Source: an uncultured Bacilli bacterium | GTDB taxonomy: Bacteria > Bacillota_I > Bacilli_A > RF39 > UBA660 | Length of the DNA stretch: 14,025 nucleotides | NCBI GenBank assembly: GCA_934086775.1 | Contig: CAKOIJ010000027.1 | Span: forward strand, 1-14,025 | Direction: 5' to 3' | Part shown: piece after piece, positions 1 to 7,070 of the stretch | Layout: every line of letters starts with the position of its first letter | Numbering within the stretch: the stretch's first letter is position 1 | Notes under the pieces: generated by a model | What the model was told of the DNA's origin: nothing | The model's database searches: none | Seen by the model: only the letters and a program-made list of their open reading frames with translations | Position numbers and translations under genes: made by a program

Positions 1-151
1 AATAAAAATCAGTTTTAAATCTCGCAATAAAATTATTTAATAAATCTAAAAATTGTTCTTCGCTAGTTAGAAATCCCTTTTTTGTGTAATTATAAATAGT
101 GCTTTTTATACTTTTTGTTTTTTTATCGTTGAGTCTGCCTATAAAACAGTA
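1..151 (-). pseudogene. Open frame running off the left edge, 5'-truncated gene fragment
   Basis: On the minus strand one frame stays open from a TGA at 152-154 to the window edge and has no ATG. It reads IGRLNDKKTKSIKSTIYNY and then TKKGFLTSEEQFLDLLNNF, which looks like real helical protein and not random AT-rich translation. The IGRL(S/N)D..(I/K)..I pattern weakly recalls the C-terminal end of MazF/PemK-type toxins, but I cannot assign it. It overlaps the VanY-like remnant on the other strand near 128-151, so at least one of the two must be truncated there. This suggests a rearrangement junction around 130-150. Confidence 0.3.
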
Positions 152-463
152 TCATTACTAGGACAATCTAAACATCAAACTGTTCTTGCACTAGATTTTG
201 CATTAATTATAAATAATATTTATGTTGATAATTTTGATGATTCTTTTAAAGATGTTGAGTGGATACACGAAAATGCTTATAAATATGGGTTTATCTTAAG
301 TCATCTCAAAAGTAAAAAGGACATAACTGGTTTTTCCTATGAATATTGGCATTTAAGGTATATAGGCAAAGAAGTATCATATTATATGCACAATGAAAAT
401 ATTTCTACTTTGGAAGAATATAAATTTAGGTTAGAAAATTTAATTACACCTCCAATAATATAA
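128..463 (+). pseudogene. VanY-type D-alanyl-D-alanine carboxypeptidase remnant (peptidase M15)
   Basis: The frame ending at the TAA 461-463 reads as the C-terminal two thirds of a VanY/M15B zinc D,D-carboxypeptidase, an enzyme that trims the terminal D-Ala of peptidoglycan stem peptides outside the membrane. Visible family blocks are SKHQTVLALDF (canonical SEHQTGLAVDI, with the first His and the Asp zinc ligands), ENAYKYGFIL, and YEYWHLRYIG (catalytic region and last His ligand), ending with the usual TLEEY. Upstream, ESAYKT matches the canonical SGYRS block, but it is joined after only a few residues to LLGQSKHQ, where about 20 or more residues normally lie. There is no start codon back to a TAG at 68-70. 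It is therefore a gene lacking its 5' end (and signal peptide) and carrying an internal deletion. Zinc ligands being intact suggests recent decay. Confidence 0.75.
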
Positions 464-517
464 TTTATATCTATGAAATTAATTTTATTTGTGTTATTAT
501 TATAATAGAGGTGTGAA

Positions 518-1309
518 ATGACAGAATACTGTGTTGATGGTAACTATTTTGAAAACTTACAATTACTTTCTTCTACAGGAAGAGAATCAAATGTATATTT
601 AGATTTATTTACATATAATATGCCGATGTGTATAAAAAAATATAAAAGTTCATTTTGGTATGATTGTTCAAATGATGAAGCTTTAAAGAAAATGTTTTTA
701 TTACAAGAAAAATTGGCAGGTTTTAAAAATATTTCCCCTAGTATTGTTTTTTATGATATTAATGAGTATAAAAGAGGTAATAAGAGGTTGCTTGCGATTG
801 GAATTCCCTATTTGCAAAATTATATATCTATTGATAAAATTGATGATATTAGTAGTAGGTTTATATGTATTAGAAATTTATTAATTCTATTAGAAAAATT
901 TATATCATTGGGTATTTATCCAACTGATTTAAATAATTCGAACATTATGGTATCTTCTGATTTAAATGTCCAACTTATTGATTTAGATGGAAATCAATGT
1001 AAAGTTAATTCTAAAACTCCAGGTAAGTATTACCGACAAATATTTAATTCCATACGATATAGGATTCTTACCGATTTAATGGTAAATGATGAGGAATATA
1101 ATGCTGCTCATAAATATTCCTCTCTAAATGAAGGATTACGTGCTATTCTAAAGCAAAAGGGATTCAATGCTGATATTATCAATGTAGTATTAGAAAGCCA
1201 GGAAGAATCAAAATTGGATATATTATTAAAAGTATTAAATGAAATTGAACCATTTTATGTTGAGACTAAAGATAAATCTATTTTTAGAGATAGTAGAAAA
1301 CATTTATAA
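518..1309 (+). CDS. Protein-kinase-fold protein, 263 residues
   Basis: This small protein shows the minimal landmarks of the kinase/APH fold. There is a short glycine-loop-like GRESNVYLDL at residues 21-30, a CIKKY strand with a candidate ATP-binding Lys at 40, and a catalytic loop YPTDLNNSNIM at 134-144. Asp137 stands for the catalytic Asp and Asn142 for the metal-binding Asn. LIDLDG at 153-158 takes the place of the DFG motif. No membrane segment or extra domain is seen, so it should be cytoplasmic. The substrate cannot be told; serine/threonine kinase-like and small-molecule kinase-like roles both remain possible. The start is the ATG preceded by GAGGTG at 509-514. It stands alone between a broken VanY gene and a tRNA-Trp remnant, consistent with cargo of an integrated element. 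Confidence 0.6.
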   Translation: MTEYCVDGNYFENLQLLSSTGRESNVYLDLFTYNMPMCIKKYKSSFWYDCSNDEALKKMFLLQEKLAGFKNISPSIVFYDINEYKRGNKRLLAIGIPYLQNYISIDKIDDISSRFICIRNLLILLEKFISLGIYPTDLNNSNIMVSSDLNVQLIDLDGNQCKVNSKTPGKYYRQIFNSIRYRILTDLMVNDEEYNAAHKYSSLNEGLRAILKQKGFNADIINVVLESQEESKLDILLKVLNEIEPFYVETKDKSIFRDSRKHL

Positions 1310-1357
1310 TAATTCTTGTGTTTATTTTAAAGATTCTATTAACACATCTATTTTTAG

Positions 1358-1388
1358 TTATTTTTGTTGTAATTGATAGCAAAAATAA
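1358..1388. repeat. Perfect 9-bp inverted repeat after the kinase-like gene
   Basis: TTATTTTTG (1358-1366) and CAAAAATAA (1380-1388) are exact complements around a 13-base loop. There is no T-run after it on either strand, so it is at best a weak transcript end for the kinase-like gene. Confidence 0.4.
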
Positions 1389-1422
1389 TATATTATGGTT
1401 ATCGGCATTAAAAAAAGTAAAT

Positions 1423-1456
1423 TTGATGTAGGAAAAAATGAAAAGTATGATATAAT
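1423..1456 (+). promoter_or_regulatory. Candidate promoter with no gene downstream
   Basis: TTGATG (1423-1428) is 17 bases from TATGAT (1446-1451), which overlaps a perfect TATAAT (1451-1456). The 16-base string AAAAGTATGATATAAT (1441-1456) recurs exactly on the minus strand at 10028-10043 in front of the ClpX-like gene. No convincing coding region follows before 1896. A transcript from here would run through the direct repeats and the tRNA-Trp remnant to the terminator at 1780-1802. Confidence 0.45.
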
Positions 1457-1555
1457 ATGTAGTGTTCCAAAAAGTAGCAATTTTAAAATCGTTTAGGGGA
1501 TTAAAGTTATATAGGAGTGGAATGTTACCATTACCCTACAAGTTAGGTTTTGAGT

Positions 1556-1611
1556 TGTGCCATTTGTTAATTTTAAACAAATAATGATGTACCAAATGTG
1601 TGCCATTTGTT
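1556..1611. repeat. Two direct repeats of TGTGCCATTTGTT with a 7-bp inverted repeat
   Basis: TGTGCCATTTGTT occurs at 1556-1568 and again at 1599-1611, a centre spacing of 43 bases. The first copy also forms ATTTGTT (1562-1568) / AACAAAT (1576-1582). Spaced short repeats beside an attachment core are what arm-type integrase or excisionase binding sites look like. That role is inference. Confidence 0.45.
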
Positions 1612-1680
1612 TCTAAATGTATCAAATTACGCCAATAAGTTGGATAATTTGAATTGTCTTGAAATCTTGTGAAAAGTCTT

Positions 1681-1720
1681 TATTTCAAAGGGTTTCAAAA
1701 TAATTCAAAGGATTTCAAAA
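1681..1720. repeat. Two tandem 20-base repeats abutting the tRNA-Trp remnant
   Basis: 1681-1700 and 1701-1720 are head-to-tail copies, 18 of 20 bases identical; both contain TTCAAAGG followed by TTTCAAAA. They end four bases before the tRNA-derived sequence begins. They may be protein-binding arms of the attachment site. Only two units exist, so this is not a CRISPR array. Confidence 0.55.
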
Positions 1721-1724
1721 AAAT

Positions 1725-1772
<48 letters not shown>

Positions 1773-1779
1773 AGAAATC

Positions 1780-1802
1780 AACTCCAGTAGATGGAGTTTT
1801 TT
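1780..1802 (+). terminator. Rho-independent terminator of the tRNA-Trp remnant
   Basis: AACTCCA (1780-1786), loop GTAGA, TGGAGTT (1792-1798), then a run of T. It probably belonged to the original tRNA-Trp gene. A near copy lies at 2684-2706. Confidence 0.8.
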
Positions 1803-1863
1803 ATATGAATTTAATCATTTTTTGAAAAAACCAAAATTTAAAGACTTTTTCTTCTAGTTATGT

Positions 1864-1869
1864 TATACT
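1864..1869 (+). promoter_or_regulatory. -10 element of the broken lipoprotein gene
   Basis: TATACT at 1864-1869 lies 26 bases before the ATG at 1896, with AAAGGTG (1878-1884) between as the ribosome site. No good -35 hexamer is visible at the expected distance. Confidence 0.4.
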
Positions 1870-1895
1870 ATGAATACAAAGGTGTGATATTTTAT

Positions 1896-2659
1896 ATGAA
1901 AAAGATTGCTTTAATTTTAATGACATTGTTAATACTTACAGGTTGTAGAAATTCAAAAGAAATAGATAATACTGAATCAAAAAAAACAACAACTTTTCAA
2001 CTCGATATTTTAGCCTAGAAAAAATTAATTTGGATTGTAATTTGAATAATATTACATTTATAAGTGAAAAACATATTATTGCAAACAACATTTTATACGA
2101 ATATTCTGCAAACAAAAAATATGAAGCGAGTAATACTAAATGTAAAATAATTGATAATAATGCTTCAGGTTATGAATATATAGGAATAATTTATAAAAAT
2201 GTTCCATATCCTGAATGCTTTATAAAGGATGGAAAGCTATATAATCTTAATAAAAGTGGCTTTGTTTTAGTTAAATATAATAAGAAAGACGAATACTATA
2301 AAAATATAATAAATAATTATTTAAATAATGAGTATTTTTATTATTATAATGGTAGCTATATTAATGACAAAGAGATTAGATATACTGTGGTTGAAGAGGA
2401 ATATACTATACCATTAAAAGAAAATATGTTATTTAATTCTTATGAGTTAGAATATATAATTACAAATGAAAATGTTTATGAAATTGGTGTAGATGCTAAT
2501 GATAAATGTCATATATATGAGGATGTTAAATGTACATATACGCTAATTAAAACAAATAAATTAGATGACCTCCTAGATAATTTTAAAAATAATATTTCTT
2601 ACTTTGACGGTAAATATTTAATTACTAAAGACAACAACATATATAGAATTTATAGATAA
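1896..2659 (+). pseudogene. Lipoprotein gene interrupted by a one-base shift in an A8 tract (phase-variable or broken)
   Basis: The ATG at 1896 opens a clear lipoprotein signal peptide: MKK, a hydrophobic core, then the lipobox LILTGC with Cys17. The frame ends at a TAG (2016-2018) after 40 residues. A second frame then runs to the TAA at 2657-2659. Its only in-frame start is a poor TTG at 2030 without a ribosome site. Counting shows that one extra A in the run of eight A (1979-1986) joins the two frames without a stop, giving a 254-residue lipoprotein. The mature part is Tyr- and Asn-rich, with strand-like segments such as KYLITKDNNIYRI near the end. I do not recognise the domain. The break may be a pseudogene, a sequencing error, or reversible slippage in the A tract placed just after the signal peptide. 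Confidence 0.75.
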
Positions 2660-2683
2660 ATTAAGAAATTATAAATTGTTTTA

Positions 2684-2706
2684 GCTCCAGTTTATGGAGT
2701 TTTTTT
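2684..2706 (+). terminator. Terminator after the broken lipoprotein gene
   Basis: CTCCA (2685-2689), loop GTTTA, TGGAG (2695-2699), then seven T. The sequence matches the terminator at 1780-1802 almost base for base, differing in the loop and first stem base. The next promoter starts directly behind it. Confidence 0.75.
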
Positions 2707-2707
2707 G

Positions 2708-2736
2708 TTGACAATAAATAAAAAATTATCTATAAT
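2708..2736 (+). promoter_or_regulatory. Perfect consensus promoter
   Basis: TTGACA (2708-2713), a 17-base spacer and TATAAT (2731-2736) match the housekeeping sigma-A consensus at every position. It begins right after the terminator T-run and drives the coiled-coil protein gene at 2761. Confidence 0.85.
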
Positions 2737-2760
2737 ATAACACCTGAAAGGAATGATTTT

Positions 2761-3324
2761 ATGCAATTTTTTATAGTTTTATTAGTTGGTACTACTATAG
2801 CAAGTTATTTAATGGATGTAAAAAGTACTTTAAAATTAATGAAAGGTATAGCTGATGAAGGTTATAAATTTAATAAAAATAGACTTAAAGAGATTAATGG
2901 TTTAGTCGATGAAAATATAAAAAAGGCTAATAAGTTAACTCATTTTATTCCACTTTATAATGTATATGTTTCTTTAAATAGAAATAAAGAAATAAATGAA
3001 AAAGCATCTTTATTAGTAAAACAACTTGAAATAATGGGTGCTATAGAAGAAATGGATGAGGCAGAAAAGACAATATATGAACTTCGCCCAAATGTATTAA
3101 CATCAATTACTATAGCTAGTATGAATGATGAAGAACTTGAAAATGAAGAACTTGAAAACCTAAAAAAACTAAAAGAAACTTTAATCCAAAGTAAAGAAAG
3201 AAACAAAAATGAAGAACTTGAAGAATTAAAAAAATTAAGAGAAGATTTAACACAAAGAAAAGAAGAAATAGAAAAAGAAGAAAAAGCTAAAGAAGAAGGT
3301 CCTACGTTAGGAAAAAAACGTTAG
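2761..3324 (+). CDS. Membrane-anchored coiled-coil protein, 187 residues, unknown function
   Basis: The protein begins with one hydrophobic segment (about residues 2-18, FFIVLLVGTTIASYLM), which can serve as an N-terminal anchor or uncleaved signal. A Lys-rich helical middle follows, containing HFIPLYNVYVSLNRN (about 81-95). The C-terminal third (from about 122) is very rich in Glu, Lys and Leu in heptad-like order, a probable coiled coil. An internal duplication is visible: ENLKKLKETL is echoed by EELKKLREDL some 20 residues later. No enzymatic motif is present. The start has GAAAGGA (2745-2751) and a perfect promoter upstream, so expression should be strong. It is followed by another small membrane protein and a lipoprotein, suggesting an envelope role, but no function can be assigned. 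Confidence 0.7.
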   Translation: MQFFIVLLVGTTIASYLMDVKSTLKLMKGIADEGYKFNKNRLKEINGLVDENIKKANKLTHFIPLYNVYVSLNRNKEINEKASLLVKQLEIMGAIEEMDEAEKTIYELRPNVLTSITIASMNDEELENEELENLKKLKETLIQSKERNKNEELEELKKLREDLTQRKEEIEKEEKAKEEGPTLGKKR

Positions 3325-3336
3325 ACTTTTTCTTTT
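3311..3336 (+). terminator. Weak AT-rich terminator at the end of the coiled-coil gene
   Basis: GAAAAA (3311-3316) can pair with TTTTTC (3327-3332) across the stop codon, followed by TTTT. The stem is almost all A-T, so termination is probably partial. Confidence 0.35.
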
Positions 3337-3376
3337 ATATATGATAGAATTACTTTAGAATAAAGAGGAAGTTGTT

Positions 3377-3817
3377 ATGAAAGAAGAAATTAATAAATTA
3401 GTTAGAATAACACTTTTTGTAATTAGTAGTTTACTTGTACTTTTATTTACTATAGAGAAGGGACTCAATTACATAACAACTATTTTAACAAAAATTGTTC
3501 ATAAAGAACCAACTATCGAATATATAGTTGCTAATAGCTTTAAAGAAACAACAGAAGTATTAATGCCTAACTACATATTCTCATTTATAGTTTTAGTAGC
3601 CGTATTAGTAGCTATTCCATTATGTTATAGAAACAAGCAAAAAAAGATTAGCAAAGTAACTATAACTCTTATAGATATTATATTTTTATTAGATGTTATT
3701 TCATTCATAGGAATTAAATCTACCCCTACATTTGGAGTAGGAAGTATTTTTATACTATTATATTCATTAATAATAACATTCTTAATATTTATGAAAGATA
3801 AACTAAAAATCAAATGA
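3377..3817 (+). CDS. Small integral membrane protein with four predicted helices
   Basis: This 146-residue protein shows four hydrophobic stretches: about residues 9-25 (ITLFVISSLLVLLFTI), 66-83 (YIFSFIVLVAVLVAIPL), 94-111 and 121-139. A hydrophilic loop of about 40 residues with KIVHKEPTIEYIV lies between the first two. It has no signal cleavage site and no recognisable catalytic residues. AAGAGGA (3362-3368) precedes the ATG. A TATGAT at 3340-3345 could be its -10, though no matching -35 is clear, and read-through from the preceding gene is also possible. The stop TGA is followed at once by TAG. Function unknown; the size and shape would fit an envelope accessory or immunity-type protein, but nothing in the sequence proves either. 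Confidence 0.65.
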   Translation: MKEEINKLVRITLFVISSLLVLLFTIEKGLNYITTILTKIVHKEPTIEYIVANSFKETTEVLMPNYIFSFIVLVAVLVAIPLCYRNKQKKISKVTITLIDIIFLLDVISFIGIKSTPTFGVGSIFILLYSLIITFLIFMKDKLKIK

Positions 3818-3818
3818 T

Positions 3819-3845
3819 AGAAAAGACTTGTTCTTTTCTTTTTAT
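3819..3845 (+). terminator. Terminator between the membrane protein and the second lipoprotein
   Basis: AGAAAAG (3819-3825), loop ACTTGTT (3826-3832) and CTTTTCT (3833-3839) form a perfect 7-bp stem followed by TTTT. It is AT-rich but well formed. Confidence 0.55.
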
Positions 3846-3856
3846 ATATTTTGTTA

Positions 3857-3862
3857 TATAAT
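3857..3862 (+). promoter_or_regulatory. -10 element placing transcription start at the ATG
   Basis: TATAAT at 3857-3862 ends six bases before the ATG at 3869. With a usual spacing of about seven bases, the transcript would begin on or within a base of the start codon, giving a leaderless mRNA. No ribosome site is present. The -35 region is only T-rich. Confidence 0.5.
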
Positions 3863-3868
3863 ATAAAT

Positions 3869-4330
3869 ATGAAAAAAATATTAATAATTATTACTTGTCT
3901 ATGTTTGTTAACTGCATGTAAAACTAAAGGAAATGAAAGCGAGAAAACTTATAATTCCTATATAGAAGAGCTTAAAAATGTTGAAAAGGAAAAGGTAAAT
4001 GAAAACTTAACAGTTAAATTTATAATTGAAAAACTAGATAACAATTATTTAAGTTATAATGTTCTTATAGATAAAAATGATTTAGTGATGAATGAGGTGG
4101 AGGCACTTTTAATCCATAATAAACAAAGTGTAAATAGTTTTCCAAGTATAGGTATATTTGACAAAAAAATAAGTTTGAACGAAAGTACGAAAAAAGGAAT
4201 AAAACTAGGAGGTTACCTTGAGAGAGTAGAAAATGCAACGTTTAAACTACTTGTAAAATATAAAAATAAAGAAGGAAAAAACGAAAAGTATTATTATATT
4301 TACAAATTTCATCAAAACTTGACAAAATAA
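3869..4330 (+). CDS. Putative lipoprotein, 153 residues
   Basis: The N-terminus MKKILIIITCLCLLTAC is a textbook lipoprotein signal peptide, with lipobox LTAC and Cys17 as the lipidated residue; the mature protein would sit on the outer face of the membrane. A charged linker (about 18-40) leads to strand-like segments such as VKFIIEKL, LSYNVLIDK and FKLLVKYKNK, which suggest a beta-sandwich domain. I do not recognise the family. I start at the ATG 3869 and not at the TTG 3851, because the latter would put LYNIN before the signal peptide and overlap the -10 box. There is no Shine-Dalgarno sequence, in line with a leaderless transcript. The promoter of the next operon is embedded in its last codons. 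Confidence 0.7.
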   Translation: MKKILIIITCLCLLTACKTKGNESEKTYNSYIEELKNVEKEKVNENLTVKFIIEKLDNNYLSYNVLIDKNDLVMNEVEALLIHNKQSVNSFPSIGIFDKKISLNESTKKGIKLGGYLERVENATFKLLVKYKNKEGKNEKYYYIYKFHQNLTK

Positions 4331-4346
4331 AGTTGTAAACTATAAT
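4319..4346 (+). promoter_or_regulatory. Promoter of the four-gene cse60-like / ytgP / ABC operon
   Basis: TTGACA (4319-4324), 16 bases, TATAAT (4341-4346). The -35 lies inside the last codons of the preceding lipoprotein gene. The predicted start near 4353 leaves only about five bases before the ATG at 4358. Confidence 0.75.
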
Positions 4347-4357
4347 TGGTGAAATAT

Positions 4358-4534
4358 ATGAAAGTTAAAGTATTCGATGAGTCACATGAAAGAGATTTAG
4401 AAAATAAAGTTAATAACTTTTTATTAACAATAAAAGATAAAGAAATAATAGATATTAAATTTTCAGTATCAGCTAGTGTATTTAGTAGTGAACAAATTTA
4501 TTGCTTTAGCTGTATGATAGTATATTATGAATAG
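4358..4534 (+). CDS. Cse60-like small protein (DUF2758 family), 58 residues
   Basis: The sequence MKVKVFDESHERDLENKVN, the central IIDIKFSVS and the closing QIYCFSCMIVYY follow the Bacillus Cse60/YteV family almost motif for motif, at the usual length of about 60 residues. In Bacillus the gene belongs to a sporulation sigma-E regulon; the molecular function is not known to me. In this genome the promoter looks housekeeping, so the family name should not be read as evidence of sporulation. The ATG at 4358 is chosen because the family starts with M-x-V-K-V-F-D; an in-frame TTG at 4346 lies inside the -10 box. It is the first gene of an operon: the AGGAG of the next gene begins at its stop codon. 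Confidence 0.75.
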   Translation: MKVKVFDESHERDLENKVNNFLLTIKDKEIIDIKFSVSASVFSSEQIYCFSCMIVYYE

Positions 4535-4542
4535 GAGTCTAT

Positions 4543-6177
4543 ATGAAAAAAAATAGTTTTGTAGAGGGAACATTTATTGCAACATTTGCAATTATTATTG
4601 TAAAAGTACTAGGTGCTTTATATGTTATTCCTTTTTATAGGATAATTGGAGAAAGCGGAGGCGCTCTTTATAGTTATGCATATAATGTTTATAACTTGTT
4701 TTTAAATATAAGTACTGCTGGTATTCCAATTGCAATAAGTAAAATTATAACTGAGTATAATACTCTTAATATGTATGAAGCAAAAGAAAGAACTTATAAG
4801 CTTGGAAGAAATATAATATTTATTATATCTTTAATAGCATTCTTTTTATTATTTGTTTTTTCTAAAGAATTTGCTTTATTAATACTTGGAGAAATAAAAG
4901 GTGGAAATACATTAGAAGATGTTAGCTTTGTAATAAAGTGTGTCTCATTCTGTTTACTTATAATACCATTTTTAAGTGTATCAAAAGGCTATTTGCAAGG
5001 GCACAAATACATAACCCCCTCTAGTATAAGTCAAGTAATCGAACAAGTAGTTAGAATTGCTGTTATATTAATGGGTTCTTATATAGTTATAAATGTTCTA
5101 AATAAAAGTGTAACTTTAGGAGTAGGAATATCAGTACTAGGTGCTTTTATAGGTGGACTTTCTGCTTATCTATATATAAAAATAAAGATAATAAAAAATA
5201 AAAAAGACTTCCCCATTAAAGAAGAAAAAGATAATGTTACAAATAAAGAAATATTTAAAAAGATTATTAAATATTCTATTCCATTAATAATAGTAAGCAT
5301 AGCAACCGATATATATAGTTTAACAGATATGACCCTAGTTGTAAGAACTAGTTACAAACTAGGTTATACTGCAAAAGAATCAGAGTTAATTGCAAGTATA
5401 ATTAGTACATGGGCACCTAAAATATGTATGATAATAAATGCAGTTGCAATAGGTATGGGTACAAGTTTAATTCCACATATGGTTACAAGTTATACTAAGA
5501 AAGATTTCGAAGGTTCTAACCAAAGATTTAATGAAGCCTTAAAGATAATAATAGTTAGTACTTTACCATTAGCAGTAGGACTAGCTTTCTTAAGTGAACC
5601 AGTATATACACTTTTTTATGGTAAGAGTACATATGGTACTTTAATACTTAGATACACTAGTATAAGTAGTTTCTTTGCAAGTATATATATAGTAATAAGT
5701 TTATCACTCCAAAGTTTAAATAAATTTAAAACAGTTTATATTAGTTCAATTATTGGTTTTCTAATAAATGCTTTATTAGATGTACCACTTATGTATTTAT
5801 TTAGTTTAATAGGACTTGAAGCATTCTATGGCGCTATACTTGCAACTATACTTGGATATGTATTTAGTTATTTTTATAGTTTAACTAGTTTAAAAAAATC
5901 TATGAATTTTAGTTACAAAGAAGTTTTAAAAACCATAAAAGATGTATTATTTCCAATAGTTTGTATGCTTATTTCCTTAATAATACTTAATCTATTTATA
6001 AAACTTCCTAATAGTGGTTTAATCAAAATATGTTTAGTACTTATTCTTTACACAATTATAGGTGCTTCAGTATATTTAGGAATATCATATAAAACCGGAT
6101 TACTTAATGATGTCTTTGGTAAAGAATATATAACAAGATTATTAAATAAATTACATTTAAGGAGGAAAAAATGCTAA
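4543..6177 (+). CDS. ytgP: MurJ-like lipid II flippase of the YtgP branch (MVF/MOP superfamily)
   Basis: This is a 544-residue polytopic protein, the same size as Bacillus YtgP, with about 14 hydrophobic segments and a charged loop near 220-237 (KNKKDFPIKEEKDN). The N-terminal block FVEGTFIATFA...GALYVIPFYRIIGESGGALYSYAYNVYNLFL and STAGIPIAISKIITEYN is the signature of the YtgP/SpoVB/MurJ group of polysaccharide exporters. YtgP-type members move lipid-linked peptidoglycan precursor across the membrane. SpoVB is a close relative, so a sporulation-type or other polysaccharide flippase cannot be excluded; length and the N-terminal block favour YtgP. The ATG has TAGGAG at 4532-4537 overlapping the stop of the cse60-like gene. 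Its last codons overlap the ABC ATPase start by 7 bases, so the two are translationally coupled. Confidence 0.8.
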   Translation: MKKNSFVEGTFIATFAIIIVKVLGALYVIPFYRIIGESGGALYSYAYNVYNLFLNISTAGIPIAISKIITEYNTLNMYEAKERTYKLGRNIIFIISLIAFFLLFVFSKEFALLILGEIKGGNTLEDVSFVIKCVSFCLLIIPFLSVSKGYLQGHKYITPSSISQVIEQVVRIAVILMGSYIVINVLNKSVTLGVGISVLGAFIGGLSAYLYIKIKIIKNKKDFPIKEEKDNVTNKEIFKKIIKYSIPLIIVSIATDIYSLTDMTLVVRTSYKLGYTAKESELIASIISTWAPKICMIINAVAIGMGTSLIPHMVTSYTKKDFEGSNQRFNEALKIIIVSTLPLAVGLAFLSEPVYTLFYGKSTYGTLILRYTSISSFFASIYIVISLSLQSLNKFKTVYISSIIGFLINALLDVPLMYLFSLIGLEAFYGAILATILGYVFSYFYSLTSLKKSMNFSYKEVLKTIKDVLFPIVCMLISLIILNLFIKLPNSGLIKICLVLILYTIIGASVYLGISYKTGLLNDVFGKEYITRLLNKLHLRRKKC

Positions 6178-7070
6178 AGTTAGAACATGTTACAAAATAT
6201 TATGGTAACTTCTTAGCAGTAGATGATTTATCTTTTGAAGTAAAAGATGGAGAAATATTTGGATTACTTGGCGTTAATGGGGCAGGTAAAACAACTACTT
6301 TTAGAATGATTACCGGATTACTTGATAAAACAAGTGGAAGTATTACTTTTAATGGTAAAAAAATAGATTATTCTATTACTGATAAGTTAGGTTTTCTTAC
6401 AGAAGAAAGAAGTCTACTTACTAAATTAACTGTTTTAGAACAGGCAAAATTTTATGGTGGATTAAAGGGGATGACTGATAAAGACATTGAGAAGAGACTA
6501 GACTATTTACTAGAAAAGTTAGAAATAACAGAATATAAGAATAAAAAGATAAAAGAGTTAAGTAAAGGAAACTCACAAAAAGTACAATTTATTATGAGTA
6601 TAATTAATAGTCCAAAACTTCTTATATTAGATGAACCTTTTAGTGGATTAGATCCAATTAATATTGAACTATTTAAAAAATTAATACTTGAGTTAAAAAG
6701 TGAAGGAACAAGTATAATATTCTCTTCTCATAGAATGGAACATGTAGAGTATTTCTGTGAGAGTTTAGTAATTTTAGTAAAAGGTAAAACAGTTTTAAAA
6801 GGTAACTTAAAACAAATAAAGGAAGATTATCAAAAGAAGAATATTATGATAGAAGCAGATGCTGATATAAATGAGTTAAAAACTATCAAAGGTGTAGAAA
6901 AGGTAGATAAAATTGGTAATACTTTTGTAGTAAGTATAAGTGACAAGAGTTACATAGAAGATGTGTTTAATTATGTAAAGAAACTAAAAAATGTTACAAA
7001 GTTTGTAGTAGAAGAACCCACACTTAATGAAATATTTATTGATAAAGTAGGAGGTACTTATGAGAAGTAA
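6171..7070 (+). CDS. ABC transporter ATP-binding protein, NatA/YhaQ-like
   Basis: This 299-residue cytoplasmic ATPase would power the membrane partner encoded next. Motifs are complete: Walker A GVNGAGKTT (34-42), signature LSKGNSQKVQ (130-139), Walker B LLILDEP (150-156), D-loop GLDP (159-162) and the switch His in SSHRME (187). The Q-loop position reads FLTEERSLL; a Glu-Glu-Arg there is usual in the NatA/YhaQ subfamily. Residues from about 215 form the C-terminal accessory domain of exporter ATPases. The start has a strong AAGGAGG (6158-6164) and overlaps the flippase stop by 7 bases; the end overlaps the permease start by 11 bases. Family members export Na+ or have unknown substrates, so the cargo here is open. 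Confidence 0.88.
   Translation: MLKLEHVTKYYGNFLAVDDLSFEVKDGEIFGLLGVNGAGKTTTFRMITGLLDKTSGSITFNGKKIDYSITDKLGFLTEERSLLTKLTVLEQAKFYGGLKGMTDKDIEKRLDYLLEKLEITEYKNKKIKELSKGNSQKVQFIMSIINSPKLLILDEPFSGLDPINIELFKKLILELKSEGTSIIFSSHRMEHVEYFCESLVILVKGKTVLKGNLKQIKEDYQKKNIMIEADADINELKTIKGVEKVDKIGNTFVVSISDKSYIEDVFNYVKKLKNVTKFVVEEPTLNEIFIDKVGGTYEK

Noticed and set aside
501..506. TATAAT as -10 of the kinase-like gene.
   Set aside because: It would put the transcription start behind the GAGGTG ribosome site and no -35 fits; left uncalled.
1522..1584. A 20-codon frame MLPLPYKLGFELCHLLILNK behind AGGAG.
   Set aside because: The ribosome site is only about four bases from the ATG, the frame covers the integrase-like repeats, and nothing supports it being translated.
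1681..1720. CRISPR-like repeats.
   Set aside because: There are only two units, directly adjacent without spacers, and no cas genes.
2955..3206. An 83-codon minus-strand frame inside the coiled-coil protein gene.
   Set aside because: It is a Ser/Phe-rich mirror of the Glu/Lys-rich coiled coil, without ribosome site; a shadow.
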